Shown: positions 28,896 to 39,047 of the stretch, piece by piece
Layout: each line of letters starts with the position of its first letter
Numbering within the stretch: position 1 is the first letter of the stretch
DNA from: Lindgomyces ingoldianus
Lineage: Eukaryota; Ascomycota; Dothideomycetes; Pleosporales; Lindgomycetaceae
Assembly: GCF_010093535.1 (NCBI RefSeq)
Contig: NW_022985166.1
Coordinates: 1,008,537-1,072,536, forward strand
Length of the DNA: 64,000 nt
Direction: 5' to 3'
The notes under the pieces: model-generated
What the model saw: the letters and a program-made list of their open reading frames with translations, nothing else
What the model was told of the DNA's origin: nothing
Database searches by the model: none
Translations under genes and position numbers: made by a program

Positions 28896-31497
28896 GGTAT
28901 CACTACTTCGAACGATGCATATTGTAGTACATTTGTGTCACTCTCAGCAAACGGTGCGATGGCGGCTCGCTGCTAACTGCCAACGTGTTCCAGGGAACTC
29001 TCCAGGTACTCAAATATATTCGACGTCGCTAGGGTAGGATGTGAAGATGGATGCAATGTGGGAGATATGGATTGACAATATTGCTAAGAATTTGAGATGA
29101 TGTGGAAACAGTGGGAGAGCCATTGCTGGGGCGTAGAAGCTGTCCTGGTTGGCTGTTGACAGGAGACAGCATGAACCTACTCAGCGATAAATCTCTCTCA
29201 CAAATTACTCCACGATCACGCCAGAAATTAGCTTTTCGGCTCGTGTTTCTAGTGCCGGCTCAATAATTACACATCCGCAGCATCCGGGGCGCCGCGACAG
29301 CGTTGTTCAAGAGCCGTGTTTGAGATCGTTCATGTTCCATGCCATGTAGCCCTACCCGAGCACGTTCTACTGAACGCTAGCCCACCAAGTAATTAATGCA
29401 TTCTAGATCTTGTCTAAGTACGCAGGAGGAACACAGCCGCTTCTGTTCATGCTCATCTACCCATTTGTCCATTATGATAGATAACTTGTTATCCATGTAA
29501 TTGCATATCGTTATATTTCGTGCCTTCCCTCCACCTTCGGAATCACAGCTACCGCCACTGTGACCTAGGTATGACGTCCTCTCACCCTAATTACTGAGCA
29601 CGGTGCCAGGTCTTCGGTATCGATCGATATAAAGAGAATCGGGCTGCAACCTAAGGTTAGATCAGGGCAGTAAGTTCCCAGTAAGCTGAGACTTTCAAGT
29701 GTTTGGCCAATTCCCTCCTTGCCACAGGGCCAGAAAGAGACGAATCCGGCAGGCATTGCCCGACACCCAGGGTGGCAGGGGACGATGGCCAAGGAGTAGA
29801 ATAAGTAGTCGAGATTTCTATAGAGACAGCAATCATTTCATAGCAGTGGTCGTTGGGCGAAGATGCGAAGGAGACGCACTCAGAAAACACAAACAGGGGA
29901 TGCACTTAAAAGAGTAAAGTGGCTTGGCTCGCTTCTAGGAGCTCAATCTAGCCTGTAGTTGCACTTCAACAACTATACCCTAAGATAACACTAGATTCTG
30001 TAAGTGTATTATGCAGAAGTGCTAGGTAAAGCTTGTAGCCTCTAAGCTATATTATAGATGTAGGGGTTGTAAATACTTTGAGAGAAGTTGAGCTCCTCGA
30101 AGGGCAGCAGCACCATCGATCTTCAAGACTCAATTGCCAGTTATCACAGTATAGACGTCATGTTTAGCCCCTACTCCAAAGATTAATAAATCCACAACTA
30201 CTAGGAGTCTCTTTGCTTTGCGACCCTTACGCAACGGCAGAGCCGCCCGACCAGTGTCGCGACGATATCCTTTCCCTGTCAATGCGCCAACTCCCCGACT
30301 ACACGACCACGGCTCTATCAGGCCCAGGCTCGAATCAGAAGTCTCGCCACGGTCCATGCTGCAATAAGAGCCACATACCTCGCCCCCTGTATATCATATA
30401 TCAAACGAATCGCCCCGTCCAGCAGATACGGAACCCTCTGAGGTGGTCCTCTCCAATGACTAAGGCTTAAGCAATGCACTCATTACCATGGACTCAGACA
30501 GGTGACTTCATGAGTGTCACGACGTTGTTCTTTCTTCCCAATAGGTTTCCGTTTATGGCATCTCCTATGCGTTGCGAAAGTCGAACTCCTTCCTTCTATA
30601 AGCGGTTAATATGCTACTTATTCTATGCCCCAATGCTATCTCCCCTCTTTGAGTGCATACATGAATAACACCTTGTGACATGCCTGGGAGCCATTCCTGT
30701 CTTATCAGCAAGTTTCTCCTCGAGGAGTACGAAGGTCTGGGCTATTGATATCGATCAGAAAATTTCACCATGGAACAAATACGATTTACCCATATTATAT
30801 CAGGGCAACCTGTGTCAACTCCCAAAACTTCTAACATTTATATCAAACACATGCTAGGCGCAGAATACAACTCGCGTGTATTCTACTTGCCTGCTGGCGC
30901 TTTTGGTCTTATAGTCATGTCATATTCTCCTCGGTCAAACGAAAGAGATATCATTCGCGCATAAATTCGGAAGTACTTGCAGACGTTACGTCCCAAGGTG
31001 TGATGGCTGTTCAGGATTTCGTGTCAATCTCCGGAAAGTTGAAATTTAAGTATGATAACTTGCAGCTATATGGCACGGGTACAATATGGAGGACTTCGAC
31101 AAGCTTCACCGTGGATCTTGCCGAAGTTTTGTGCACGGTCAGTGCATTATGAGAGCTTGTGCGTAATTCAAGACACTGCTGAATCAAAACAGAGAAGGCG
31201 CCAAAAATTATTGCGCCGACCTTACTATCTCGCGTGTTGTGAGGGCTTTCTAGAGCACACCGACACGGGAGACCACAAAAGCAAGCAGAGGTCCTAATCA
31301 CGCGAGTGGGCGTATCGTTCCGCTCCTGCTGCGCGGTTACAGGGCGCAGGACCCTTACCTCTTTGTGAGTGTGGCGCCTTACTTACTACTCTAATGACGC
31401 TTTCGTTATCTGAGCATTCAGGGTCCCAAACCGACCATCACCTTAACAGCCTCATTTTGCGCCCAAATACGCGGCCCCAGCCGCTACCACCGACATT
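28896..31497. other. intergenic, 2.6 kb
   Basis: There are many 60-96 codon frames on both strands, none with a motif or consistent splice partners (for example 30213-30470 + and 30770-30964 +). I see no gene, tRNA or repeat. Confidence 0.45.
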
Positions 31498-31961
31498 ATG
31501 TTTTGCTTGTCTAGGAGGCTCCGATGCTCTTCCTATTCTCAAACAGAAGAATTGGTAGACTCCTCTTATTCACCACCAGCATTCTCCGTTCCTAACACTT
31601 TGTGCAGAAACCCCCAATTATAATTAGGATATGTGGTAGTGCGGACACTACTGGCGCAAACAGATGGAGAGTTGCACGATTATCTATTCAAAACTCGGGC
31701 GAAAATATCATTTCAAGACACTTAGTAAACGAGATTCTACATTTACCGATTCAGCCATTGGACCACGCAACCCCCTCAATCGTTCAGCAGAGCTTTGAAG
31801 GATATGTAGACCTTTCCTGGCATTTCGAGGGTCATCCAGATCAGCAACACCGTGGTCGATTTTTTGTCACATCGAAAGTCCATCCTCAACACGATGCAAT
31901 CGACGCGACTATTGGAAGACGGAGCTTGGAGCGCCTTGGGACCCCGATGACACGTCATTGA
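31498..31961 (+). CDS. short retropepsin-like protein lacking the DTG motif
   Basis: Exon 1 31498-31554 (MFCLSRRLRCSSYSQTEEL) and exon 2 31608-31961 are joined by a 53-nt intron (GTAGAC donor, CCTAAC branch, GTGCAG acceptor), giving 136 residues. The architecture repeats that of the gene at 27082: a tiny basic N-terminal exon, then a retropepsin-like domain. WRVARLSIQNSGENIISRHL takes the place of the paralogues' RYARAKFDTGNPINLISPKF, and DAIDATIGRRSLERLG that of FDVVIGYETI. The catalytic DTG is replaced (SIQ), so protease activity is not expected. It could be a structural or inhibitory paralogue, or a gene losing its function. The domain assignment rests on alignment with neighbours, by eye. 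Confidence 0.6.
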
Positions 31962-32644
31962 AGGACTTGAACGTGACAGGGGTGTTGGAGGGAGTTTGGG
32001 TGGCGCAAGAAATGATAAGCGCCAGGGCAGATCTTTTTTCCTTTCCTTTCCTCATGGCATTATCTTTGTTTTGGGAAATCGTTGCATTAACGGGCGACTT
32101 CATGATATTTTGATACGGTAGGCATTAGAATTTAAACCCTTATTGAGCTAGAAGGCATATAAAAGGTGGAGGTTGCGATTGTCTGTACTATCGTCCTTTC
32201 TCACGTTCCGCTGATTCGGAATTCGACAACGAACGCTGGCGATCGTGATGTATCTGTATTAGACGAAGCAATGGGTTGAGTGCGGAATTCTAATTTGATT
32301 CAGCGATGTGAAATGACCGTTACTGCATTATCCTACGTAGTATCACAGACTAATACGGTGGGCGATGACATTGGAGACGGAACCACAAACTTAGCGCATC
32401 TAAGACAGCCTTCGTCCATTGACACTATTCGACAAAGTTTGTCGTCGTAGATCTAGATCTAGGTGCTAGAAAGTATGCGATTCCCTATACAAAGCACGCC
32501 ACAGACGCTAGATGCATGCATCTATCTATCTATAGCGCTCTAATCTTGATCTATCAGACAGAGATTTAGATGAACCTCGCAAGCCGCAATAACCGCCAAA
32601 AAATGTGCCTTCCAGTTTTCCAGATCCTAGCCATCATCTTCCAC
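31962..32644. other. intergenic, 3' flank of NADP-IDH
   Basis: There is no gene. A (CTAT)n microsatellite lies at about 32519-32535, near the end of the IDH 3' flank. Confidence 0.5.
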
Positions 32645-34471
32645 CTATAGCTTCTCCTTAAGCCCACTCTTCAACCTCCTCTCCACCGCATTCAAATACT
32701 CTGTCGTTGTAACCCAAGCCGCCCGATCCTTCCTCCCGCACGCCAGCGCCAAATCCTTAGTCATGATACCATCAACATCCACAGTATCCACACACGCTTT
32801 CTCGAGGGCTTCCGCAAAGGCCACCAACTCGGGTGTACTATCCAACTCGCCACGTTTCGCGAGGCCCTGGGTCCAGGCGAAGATGGAGGCGATGGGGTTG
32901 GTGGAAGTCTCGTTTCCTTTTTGGTGTTCGCGGAAGTGGCGCGTGACAGTGCCGTGTGCGGCTTCGGATTCGAAGGTCTTGCCATCCGGGGTGATAAGGA
33001 CTGAGGTCATGAGGCCGAGAGAGCCGAAGCCTTGGGCGACGATGTCGGATTGGACGTCACCGTCGTAGTCTTGGGTGTCGCGTTAGCTCGAACATGTCTT
33101 GAGAGAAAGTTGAGGTGCAATATGGACATGGTGTCTACGCACTCTTCATAGCAATGACGAAACCACCCTCGGATTTGATCATCTGGGCTACCATATCATC
33201 GATGAGTCGGTGCTCATACCAGATTCCCTTGGCCTCGAAATCCTTCTTGTACTGTCCATCATAGATCTCCTGGAAGATATCTTTGAATCGGCCATCATAC
33301 GCTTTGAGGATCGTGTTCTTTGTGCTCATGTACAATGGCCACTTCTTATCCAGCGCAAACTTAAAACTAGCATGCGCGAACCCGGAAATGCTCTCAGCGG
33401 TGTTGTACTGCGTCTGTGCGACACCACCGCCGGCGGGGAAGTCGAAGACGGTGATGGTCTCTGGTGCGCCACCTTTGGGAGTGAAGACCATTTCGAGGGT
33501 GCCCTCGCCGTCAATGACGCGGTCTTTGGCTCGGTATTGGTCGCCGAAGGCGTGACGCCCAATTATGATGGGCTGTTTCCACCCGGGCACGAGACGGGGG
33601 ATGCGGGGAATGACTATGGGGGCGCGGAATACGGTGCCGCCTCTGGGAAAGGATCAGTATCATCGGCACCAAGCGCCTTTGCACCGAGTGCTGGGAATTT
33701 TCTTACAAGTGGTTTCGGATGGTGCCGTTGGGGGATAGCCACACTAGAAGCTGTGAGCGTTGAACATTAGGGGAAGGCGACAGCCATACTCTTCTTAAGC
33801 TTAAACTCTTCCACTCGCTGCTCATCTGGTGTGATGGTCGCGCACTTGACGCCAACCGAGTACTTCTGAATTGCGTCGGCGGCATCGAGAGTGACCTGGT
33901 CGTTGGTCTCGTCACGGTATGGCAGACCCTGTGCCTGTCAGACTTGATTCTCCCGCTCGCGCGCTCCTAGCTAGGCGGCACATACCAAGTCATAGTATTT
34001 TAGGTCAATGTCGAGGTATCTTCCAATTCATTAGCTCCTGTTGGCGGCGGCGTGTGTCGGCCGTGGCTCTCACAGTGGACTTACGGGTGGATGAACTATG
34101 GATCGAGAAGTCAGCATTCCACGCCCCACCCTCGCTATAAGGATAACATCACGCACCTTGTCCTTAATGTCCTGCCAGATAATCCTCGTCATCTCATCCC
34201 CATCCAGCTCCACCACCGGATTCTTGACCTTGATCTTCTTAATAGTCGCCATGTTGCGTACCTGATGCGCCTTCAGACCAAAAACTGATGCAACAGCTGG
34301 GGAAAAGCTCTCTGTTGTCCGTCGTGCAGCCAGGAGTCTCACAGAGGGCCTCGTCGCCGAATTCGCAGCCAGGCACCTCGTCGCAAAGCCACAAGTCTGT
34401 CGTCGAGGAAGCTGTCTCTGTCTCCCGATCTGTATCGCAGCAGAGCGGACTGTTGAGGAAGTCGGCTTCAT
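32645..34471 (-). CDS. idp1: NADP-dependent isocitrate dehydrogenase, mitochondrial/cytosolic
   Basis: This enzyme oxidatively decarboxylates isocitrate to 2-oxoglutarate, making NADPH. Seven exons are needed: 34471-34157, 34095-34085, 34019-33986, 33928-33790, 33743-33707, 33642-33143 and 33069-32645, giving 486 residues. The second exon is only 11 nt (FIHP); without it the conserved [20 protein letters not shown] is broken. Later hallmarks are [30 protein letters not shown] and [17 protein letters not shown]. Residues 1-~70 are Arg/Ser/Ala-rich and free of acidic residues before the core, a mitochondrial targeting sequence. Met74 ([20 protein letters not shown]) is where the cytosolic enzymes begin, so a shorter form from an internal start is plausible. 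The protein ends in EKL, not a clear peroxisomal signal. It is the homodimeric NADP type, not the NAD heteromer. Confidence 0.96.
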
Positions 34472-35467
34472 GGTTGGGGAGTCGTCTATCTAGATACTTC
34501 CGTAGTGGACTTCCGTAGTAGGGCCTAGAATGCAGATAACCTCGGAATTGGCTCGCCGCAAGCGATAAATAGCAGGCAGGTACTGACTGCTTGCCGGCCG
34601 CGCTTCAAACTTGCAGGTACGTCCCGCAGGCAGGACTCGCAAAAACACGTCTCGCCGCGAGTTCTGATACGTTGACTTCGGGGTGCAAAGTCGCGGTGGC
34701 GGGGTAAGGAATTCCGAGGCGGAAAGGAAGCGCAACGGCTTTAAAGGACGAGTGGTGAGTGGATTATGGATGGATGTAGGTCCTCCGTGTTACTGGTCTT
34801 GAAGCAGAAGGTGTTTCGCGGCTAATAGACTATTACCCCAGGGGCAGGTGGTTGTGTTTCCTCGCTCGAGCTGCGCAATTGATTGCTGTTGTTATTGTAC
34901 GCCGGCTGCGGCACTTGTCCGTGCCCATCACGCGCTCCGTGGTCACCGCTCCGCTGCCGAGCGTGGGGCTCAAAAGTGCTGTCGGGTCGGAAGTGGCATG
35001 CTCCGCCGAACAGAACACTGAACGAACGTATGCCACGACATCGTCTGTTGCATCTGGTGTTGTTTTGCGGCTTCGACAGTGCACACTGTGTCTGGTCAGG
35101 AACGAGTGGGGTGACAAGAGGGTGATAATCTGGAGTAATTGTTGGTTGGGTCGCACTTTCTATTTATGCACGGTATTGGGCTCAGCACGGTTCCCGCACA
35201 TTCATGACTGCGGCGGGCAGAAGGAAAATATGAACTGCCAACGAGTGCTGCTGGGGAGGGACCTGTTGCATGCCATTGGATACCTTGATTACTTGTCGTC
35301 CAAGCCCTCCCTTCTGGAAGCCTCTATGTCTATAGTGGAAGCATTTTCAGAAGAACAGCCCGCACTGTCCCTAAATGTCATCGGTATTGTCTGATGGCTG
35401 TCCGAATCTCTCCGTAAACGGATGATTACCATGCGAAAATGCTCGCAGTCTCCTCATGCGGGCATAA
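34472..35467. other. intergenic, IDH upstream region
   Basis: A 180-codon open frame at 34852-35394 (+) lacks an early ATG and any motif. I treat it as chance in GC-rich promoter DNA. Confidence 0.45.
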
Positions 35468-36605
35468 TTAATCCGGCAGGCCCGCGGGATTGAGCTTACA
35501 CGCCGGTGGACCTTCGCTAGGTTCATGGGGAGGTCGCTCCCGCTCTCCATGCACCCTCTCTGCCTTTACGAAGGCCGGGATCACTCCTCCCGTTTCCAGG
35601 TCGAAAGATCGATGGCCGACGGCCTCCAAGACACTCGCAATAGCTCCGGAGTGGCTGGTTAACGACAGAAAAGCTCCGTTGTCGTGTGCAAAAACGTCGT
35701 CGAGGAGTTTCGAAAGTCGATACTTCCGGGCTGAGCTTGGTTCTCGATAATCGGCACTCCAGAGACGATCCTCTTCTGAGAAATTCTCTTCGAGTTCGAC
35801 ATGTGGGAACGATTCGCGGATGTATGTGGCCGTGCTGCGGCGGTCACAGGTATGGACGCCAATAGCTTCGCGTAGTAGCTACTGAGGTCAGCGTGTGTTG
35901 GCCTGCCTTAAAAGTTCATAGAACTCACTTCTTTGATGATGGGCTTATAAGGTTTATGATCCGGAAGACGCAGACCTTTGAAGGTGACATCCGCTGTCTC
36001 TATAGTTCTGGTCAGAGGACTTACATAGTAAGTCTCTGGTGCTGGAATGCCCTTCGGCAACAGCGCTTTCCAAAGGTCGTTAACGTCCTGCGCCTGTCCC
36101 TTCCCTATCCCCGTGAGATTTGCATCCGACCACGTGATTCCATCAGCGCCGTCCAGCATAGACCAATAGCACTAGCCAAAGAATTAGCAGCAGAAATTAC
36201 ATTAGGGGATGTGGTACACACATCCCAAGCCTCCGTCCCATACTTCGTCTCCGCAACATTATGCCATCCCTGACCATGTCTCCCCAAAAGCAGCACCTTA
36301 AACCGAACTCCATCCTCACTCTTCTCATTCAAATGCCTTACATAACTTTCAAATCTTTGCCATTGGGATATCCCTTCATGTCTCTGTCCATGGTGGTCCT
36401 CATACTCCCTCTCGATAAGGCCGAAATTCTGCTTCTTCTACTAGGTCTTAGCACAACCCCCTCACAACGCAAGGAGACGTACAAAGTCGAATTTGGAAGA
36501 ATCCGTGTTGTCTTCTGATTGCAAGAAATACCCTTTCACGGTGGTATATTTAAAATGAGATGAGCTCGCCGTAGCCTCCGGATCGAGGGTGGTGGCGCCG
36601 TGCAT
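35468..36605 (-). CDS. histidine-phosphatase / phosphoglycerate mutase-like protein (yeast Pmu1-like)
   Basis: Exons 36605-36483, 36428-36222, 36171-35929 and 35878-35468 join at phase 0 throughout to 327 residues. The introns are 50-54 nt. The N-terminus (FKYTTVKGYFLQSEDNT) and the segment WQRFESYVRHLNEKSEDG are typical of the fungal Pmu1-like group. The RHG signature VLLLGRHGQGWHN places the phospho-accepting histidine at His92. The second half has YVSPLTRTIETA and the SLTSHSGAI motif, which supplies the second catalytic histidine. The last acceptor must be CAGTAG|CTA; the nearer CAG would create an immediate stop. These enzymes are cytosolic phosphatases of the branch-1/2 histidine phosphatase superfamily with poorly known substrates; true glycolytic mutase activity is unlikely. 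Confidence 0.88.
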
Positions 36606-37142
36606 AATGAAAAACAGCACTAGAATGGTGACTATGAACAAAAAAGGGCTAGATATTCAGAGGTTAGAGGTATCATATAACAAGGTGCGGTCGCCCATAC
36701 ATTGCACTATTGATGCCACAAATTCGTAAGGAAGGCCGTCCAATTCGCAACAGCATGTCGAAGAAGCTAGGACTTTAGCTACAAAGCACACAGCAGCACC
36801 AAAGAGGCGCTCATGTTTATAGGTTCTAAAGAAAAGGACATGTCGGTTAACTGGTCAATATAGACGTCAGAAGCGGCGTGTGTCCAAGAGAGAGTGTGAA
36901 CTGCCCCGCTTCACGATTTGAGCCAATTACAGCATGGACCTCGGGATGAGTCGCACCACGTGCGAAGCTGCACGTGAAGCTTGGCTTAGACTGCCTCCCT
37001 CAAATTCACATACATGGTCTTTTTTCGCCTCCTTTGTCCCGCTCACAAAGCACGGAAAATATCAGGCCTCATTTGTGAAACCATACCCACCCAACCACCA
37101 AAACGCCAGTACATGCATGCAGCAGCGAACAACCCATGCCGA
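36606..37142. other. intergenic between two minus-strand genes
   Basis: No gene seen. It holds the upstream region of the phosphatase gene and the 3' flank of eIF3i. Confidence 0.5.
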
Positions 37143-38384
37143 TTACAAGTTCGCTTGCTCCCTCTCAACCTCATACATAAAGTCAAAATAGGGCTTGTCA
37201 AAGTGATGTACGCGGACATATCCGTCCTCACCACCACTGCAATATCCAAGACCTTGCGGATGGACAGCGACGTAATTCAGAGGGCCGAAATGTCCTCTGA
37301 CACGCCCAATCTCTTCCATGAAGACCTTGTGGTAAAACCTCGCTTCGAACTTTCCTTGCCGTGCACTAGTTGTGGTAACATCCATGGCAGCCTGGCCGCC
37401 ACCGAGGATGACGTAGTCTTTGACAGGTGTAATCGCGGCGCTATTCAGCGGGGTGTCGGTGGTGTAGGTCTTGAGGACTTCTAGGCTATCGGTGGCGAGA
37501 ATCTTTGCGGACTTGTCTTTGGAGGAGGTGATGAAGTATGTGCGGTCCGGTGCCCACTGCAGATCGGTGACTGAGCATGATTAGTATGAACCTCATCGGA
37601 CTGCCAAAGAATCGCTTACTTTGCATATCTGCCTCGTGTGCCTGAGTGTTGAACAGTAACTCTCCCGTCTTCGCATCGTACTGCGACACGCTACCATCCT
37701 CGTGTCCCGCTATGATATAGATTGCCAAGTAGCTGAATCCTGCAACCGTAGCTTTGCTCTCATCGCAAACTATCCGTAGGCTTTGTTCATCCGTCTGCTC
37801 GGCTTCGGGATCTGGGATGATTTCGTAGACTACGATGGTGCTGAGATGGCCGGATCGCTTCTCTGTCACTCCGAGGAGTTGCCTGCCGTCGGGGGAGAAC
37901 TCGACGCGCTTGATGGACGTGTTGAATTCCCATGTCTTGAGGAGTTTGCCCGTCTTTACCTCCCATAATCGCATTGTGTTATCTGCGCCGCCGGTTGCGA
38001 GGAGTGTGGAAGTTGGGTCGACATCCACTGTCCAGAGAGCCCCTTGGTGGCCATGATATGCTACATAACTAGTCAGTTTGGCAACCTTTGCAACTACAGT
38101 TCGGTCTCTGCAAGCCACAGATTTGGAATTTGCGTACTTCCTAGCCGTTCGCCGTTGTGTGAGACTGGGAGTGGTAAGTAAGGATCGCTGCATTATTGGG
38201 GGCCATACTACATACACCATGCACCCTACATGCCATAGTCGTTAGCTATGTGCATCCTCTACGTGGAGGATACAAAACTTACAACTACATGATCTTTGGA
38301 GACCGAGAAGATGATATCCCCATCCGAGTTGTATTTAACCTGGGTGAGCGCGCGTTCATGCCCTGACAGTAGTATGGGCCGCAT
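37143..38384 (-). CDS. tif34: translation initiation factor eIF3 subunit i (WD40, Tif34)
   Basis: This is a WD40 propeller subunit of the eIF3 complex, which loads mRNA on the 40S ribosome. The exons are 38384-38283, 38225-38216, 38164-38138, 38060-37620 and 37570-37143, giving 335 residues, the normal size. The second exon is 10 nt and the third 27 nt; only this splicing restores [20 protein letters not shown]. The start [19 protein letters not shown] is the classic eIF3i N-terminus. WD features follow: [53 protein letters not shown], and the diagnostic C-terminus [18 protein letters not shown] with [12 protein letters not shown]. It is a housekeeping gene. Confidence 0.96.
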
Positions 38385-39047
38385 TTTTGCTAAATCTTTT
38401 CGAAAGTGGGCGCTGGAGTGATGGGCGTTGCACTTATTTCAGCGAGAAATGACTCCAACGTTGGATATCGAACGTATTCGAGAGTCGAAGTGGGATGCGC
38501 TAACCGAACTGAGATGTGGTCCGTGCACCTGCTCCAAAGCCTCTTTCACCTTGCCGTCTTTCACCGTGCTTTTGGCCTCCACCAGATGGTCACGAAGTCT
38601 ACTACGAGGTTCTTCCACGGTCGATTGGTGATAAAACTAGAGCGAGCATCACAGCCTGCAATTTGAATATCTTCATCAGGGTTGGACTAACAGCCTCTGG
38701 TCGCAACTAATACAAGTCTTACCACTGACTGTCCACAGCCCCTCCGGATTCCTTTCAAAGAGTCATTTCTTTCTTTCTTTCTTTCTCTCTCTCAAGTCTC
38801 GGCGTCAAGCCGTTATCTCCTACGGTCCAGTCATTGCTCTTGGCTTGGCGTTTGGCCATCACACACCGCACTCACAGCACCATCACAGGCTAACTCGACC
38901 GTCATTACGCTCTACACGTGCGAACCTGTTGTTTTAACTAGGGCAACGGGAAAATAACCCCTAATCACCACTCCAGCGGGCGTTGCTTTGGGAGCGAATA
39001 CTTACTAACAGCGGAGTCATAAGCTTCCCTCCTTCATTTCAACAGCC
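38385..39047. other. divergent promoter region of eIF3i and the SH3 protein
   Basis: This 663-bp region lies between divergent starts. It contains a pyrimidine-rich tract (see next entry) about 250 bp upstream of the plus-strand ATG. No gene seen. Confidence 0.5.
38766..38793. repeat. (TTTC)n/(CT)n pyrimidine microsatellite
   Basis: Five TTTC units run into a CT run on the plus strand. Pyrimidine tracts are common in fungal promoters upstream of transcription starts. Confidence 0.9.

Noticed and set aside
22334..31961. LTR retrotransposon as the source of the retropepsin-like domains
   Set aside because: I found no reverse transcriptase (YxDD), integrase zinc finger, gag CCHC or flanking direct repeats, and the genes contain normal host introns.
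34852..35394. 180-codon plus-strand frame
   Set aside because: No ATG near the start, no motif, and it sits in GC-rich promoter DNA.
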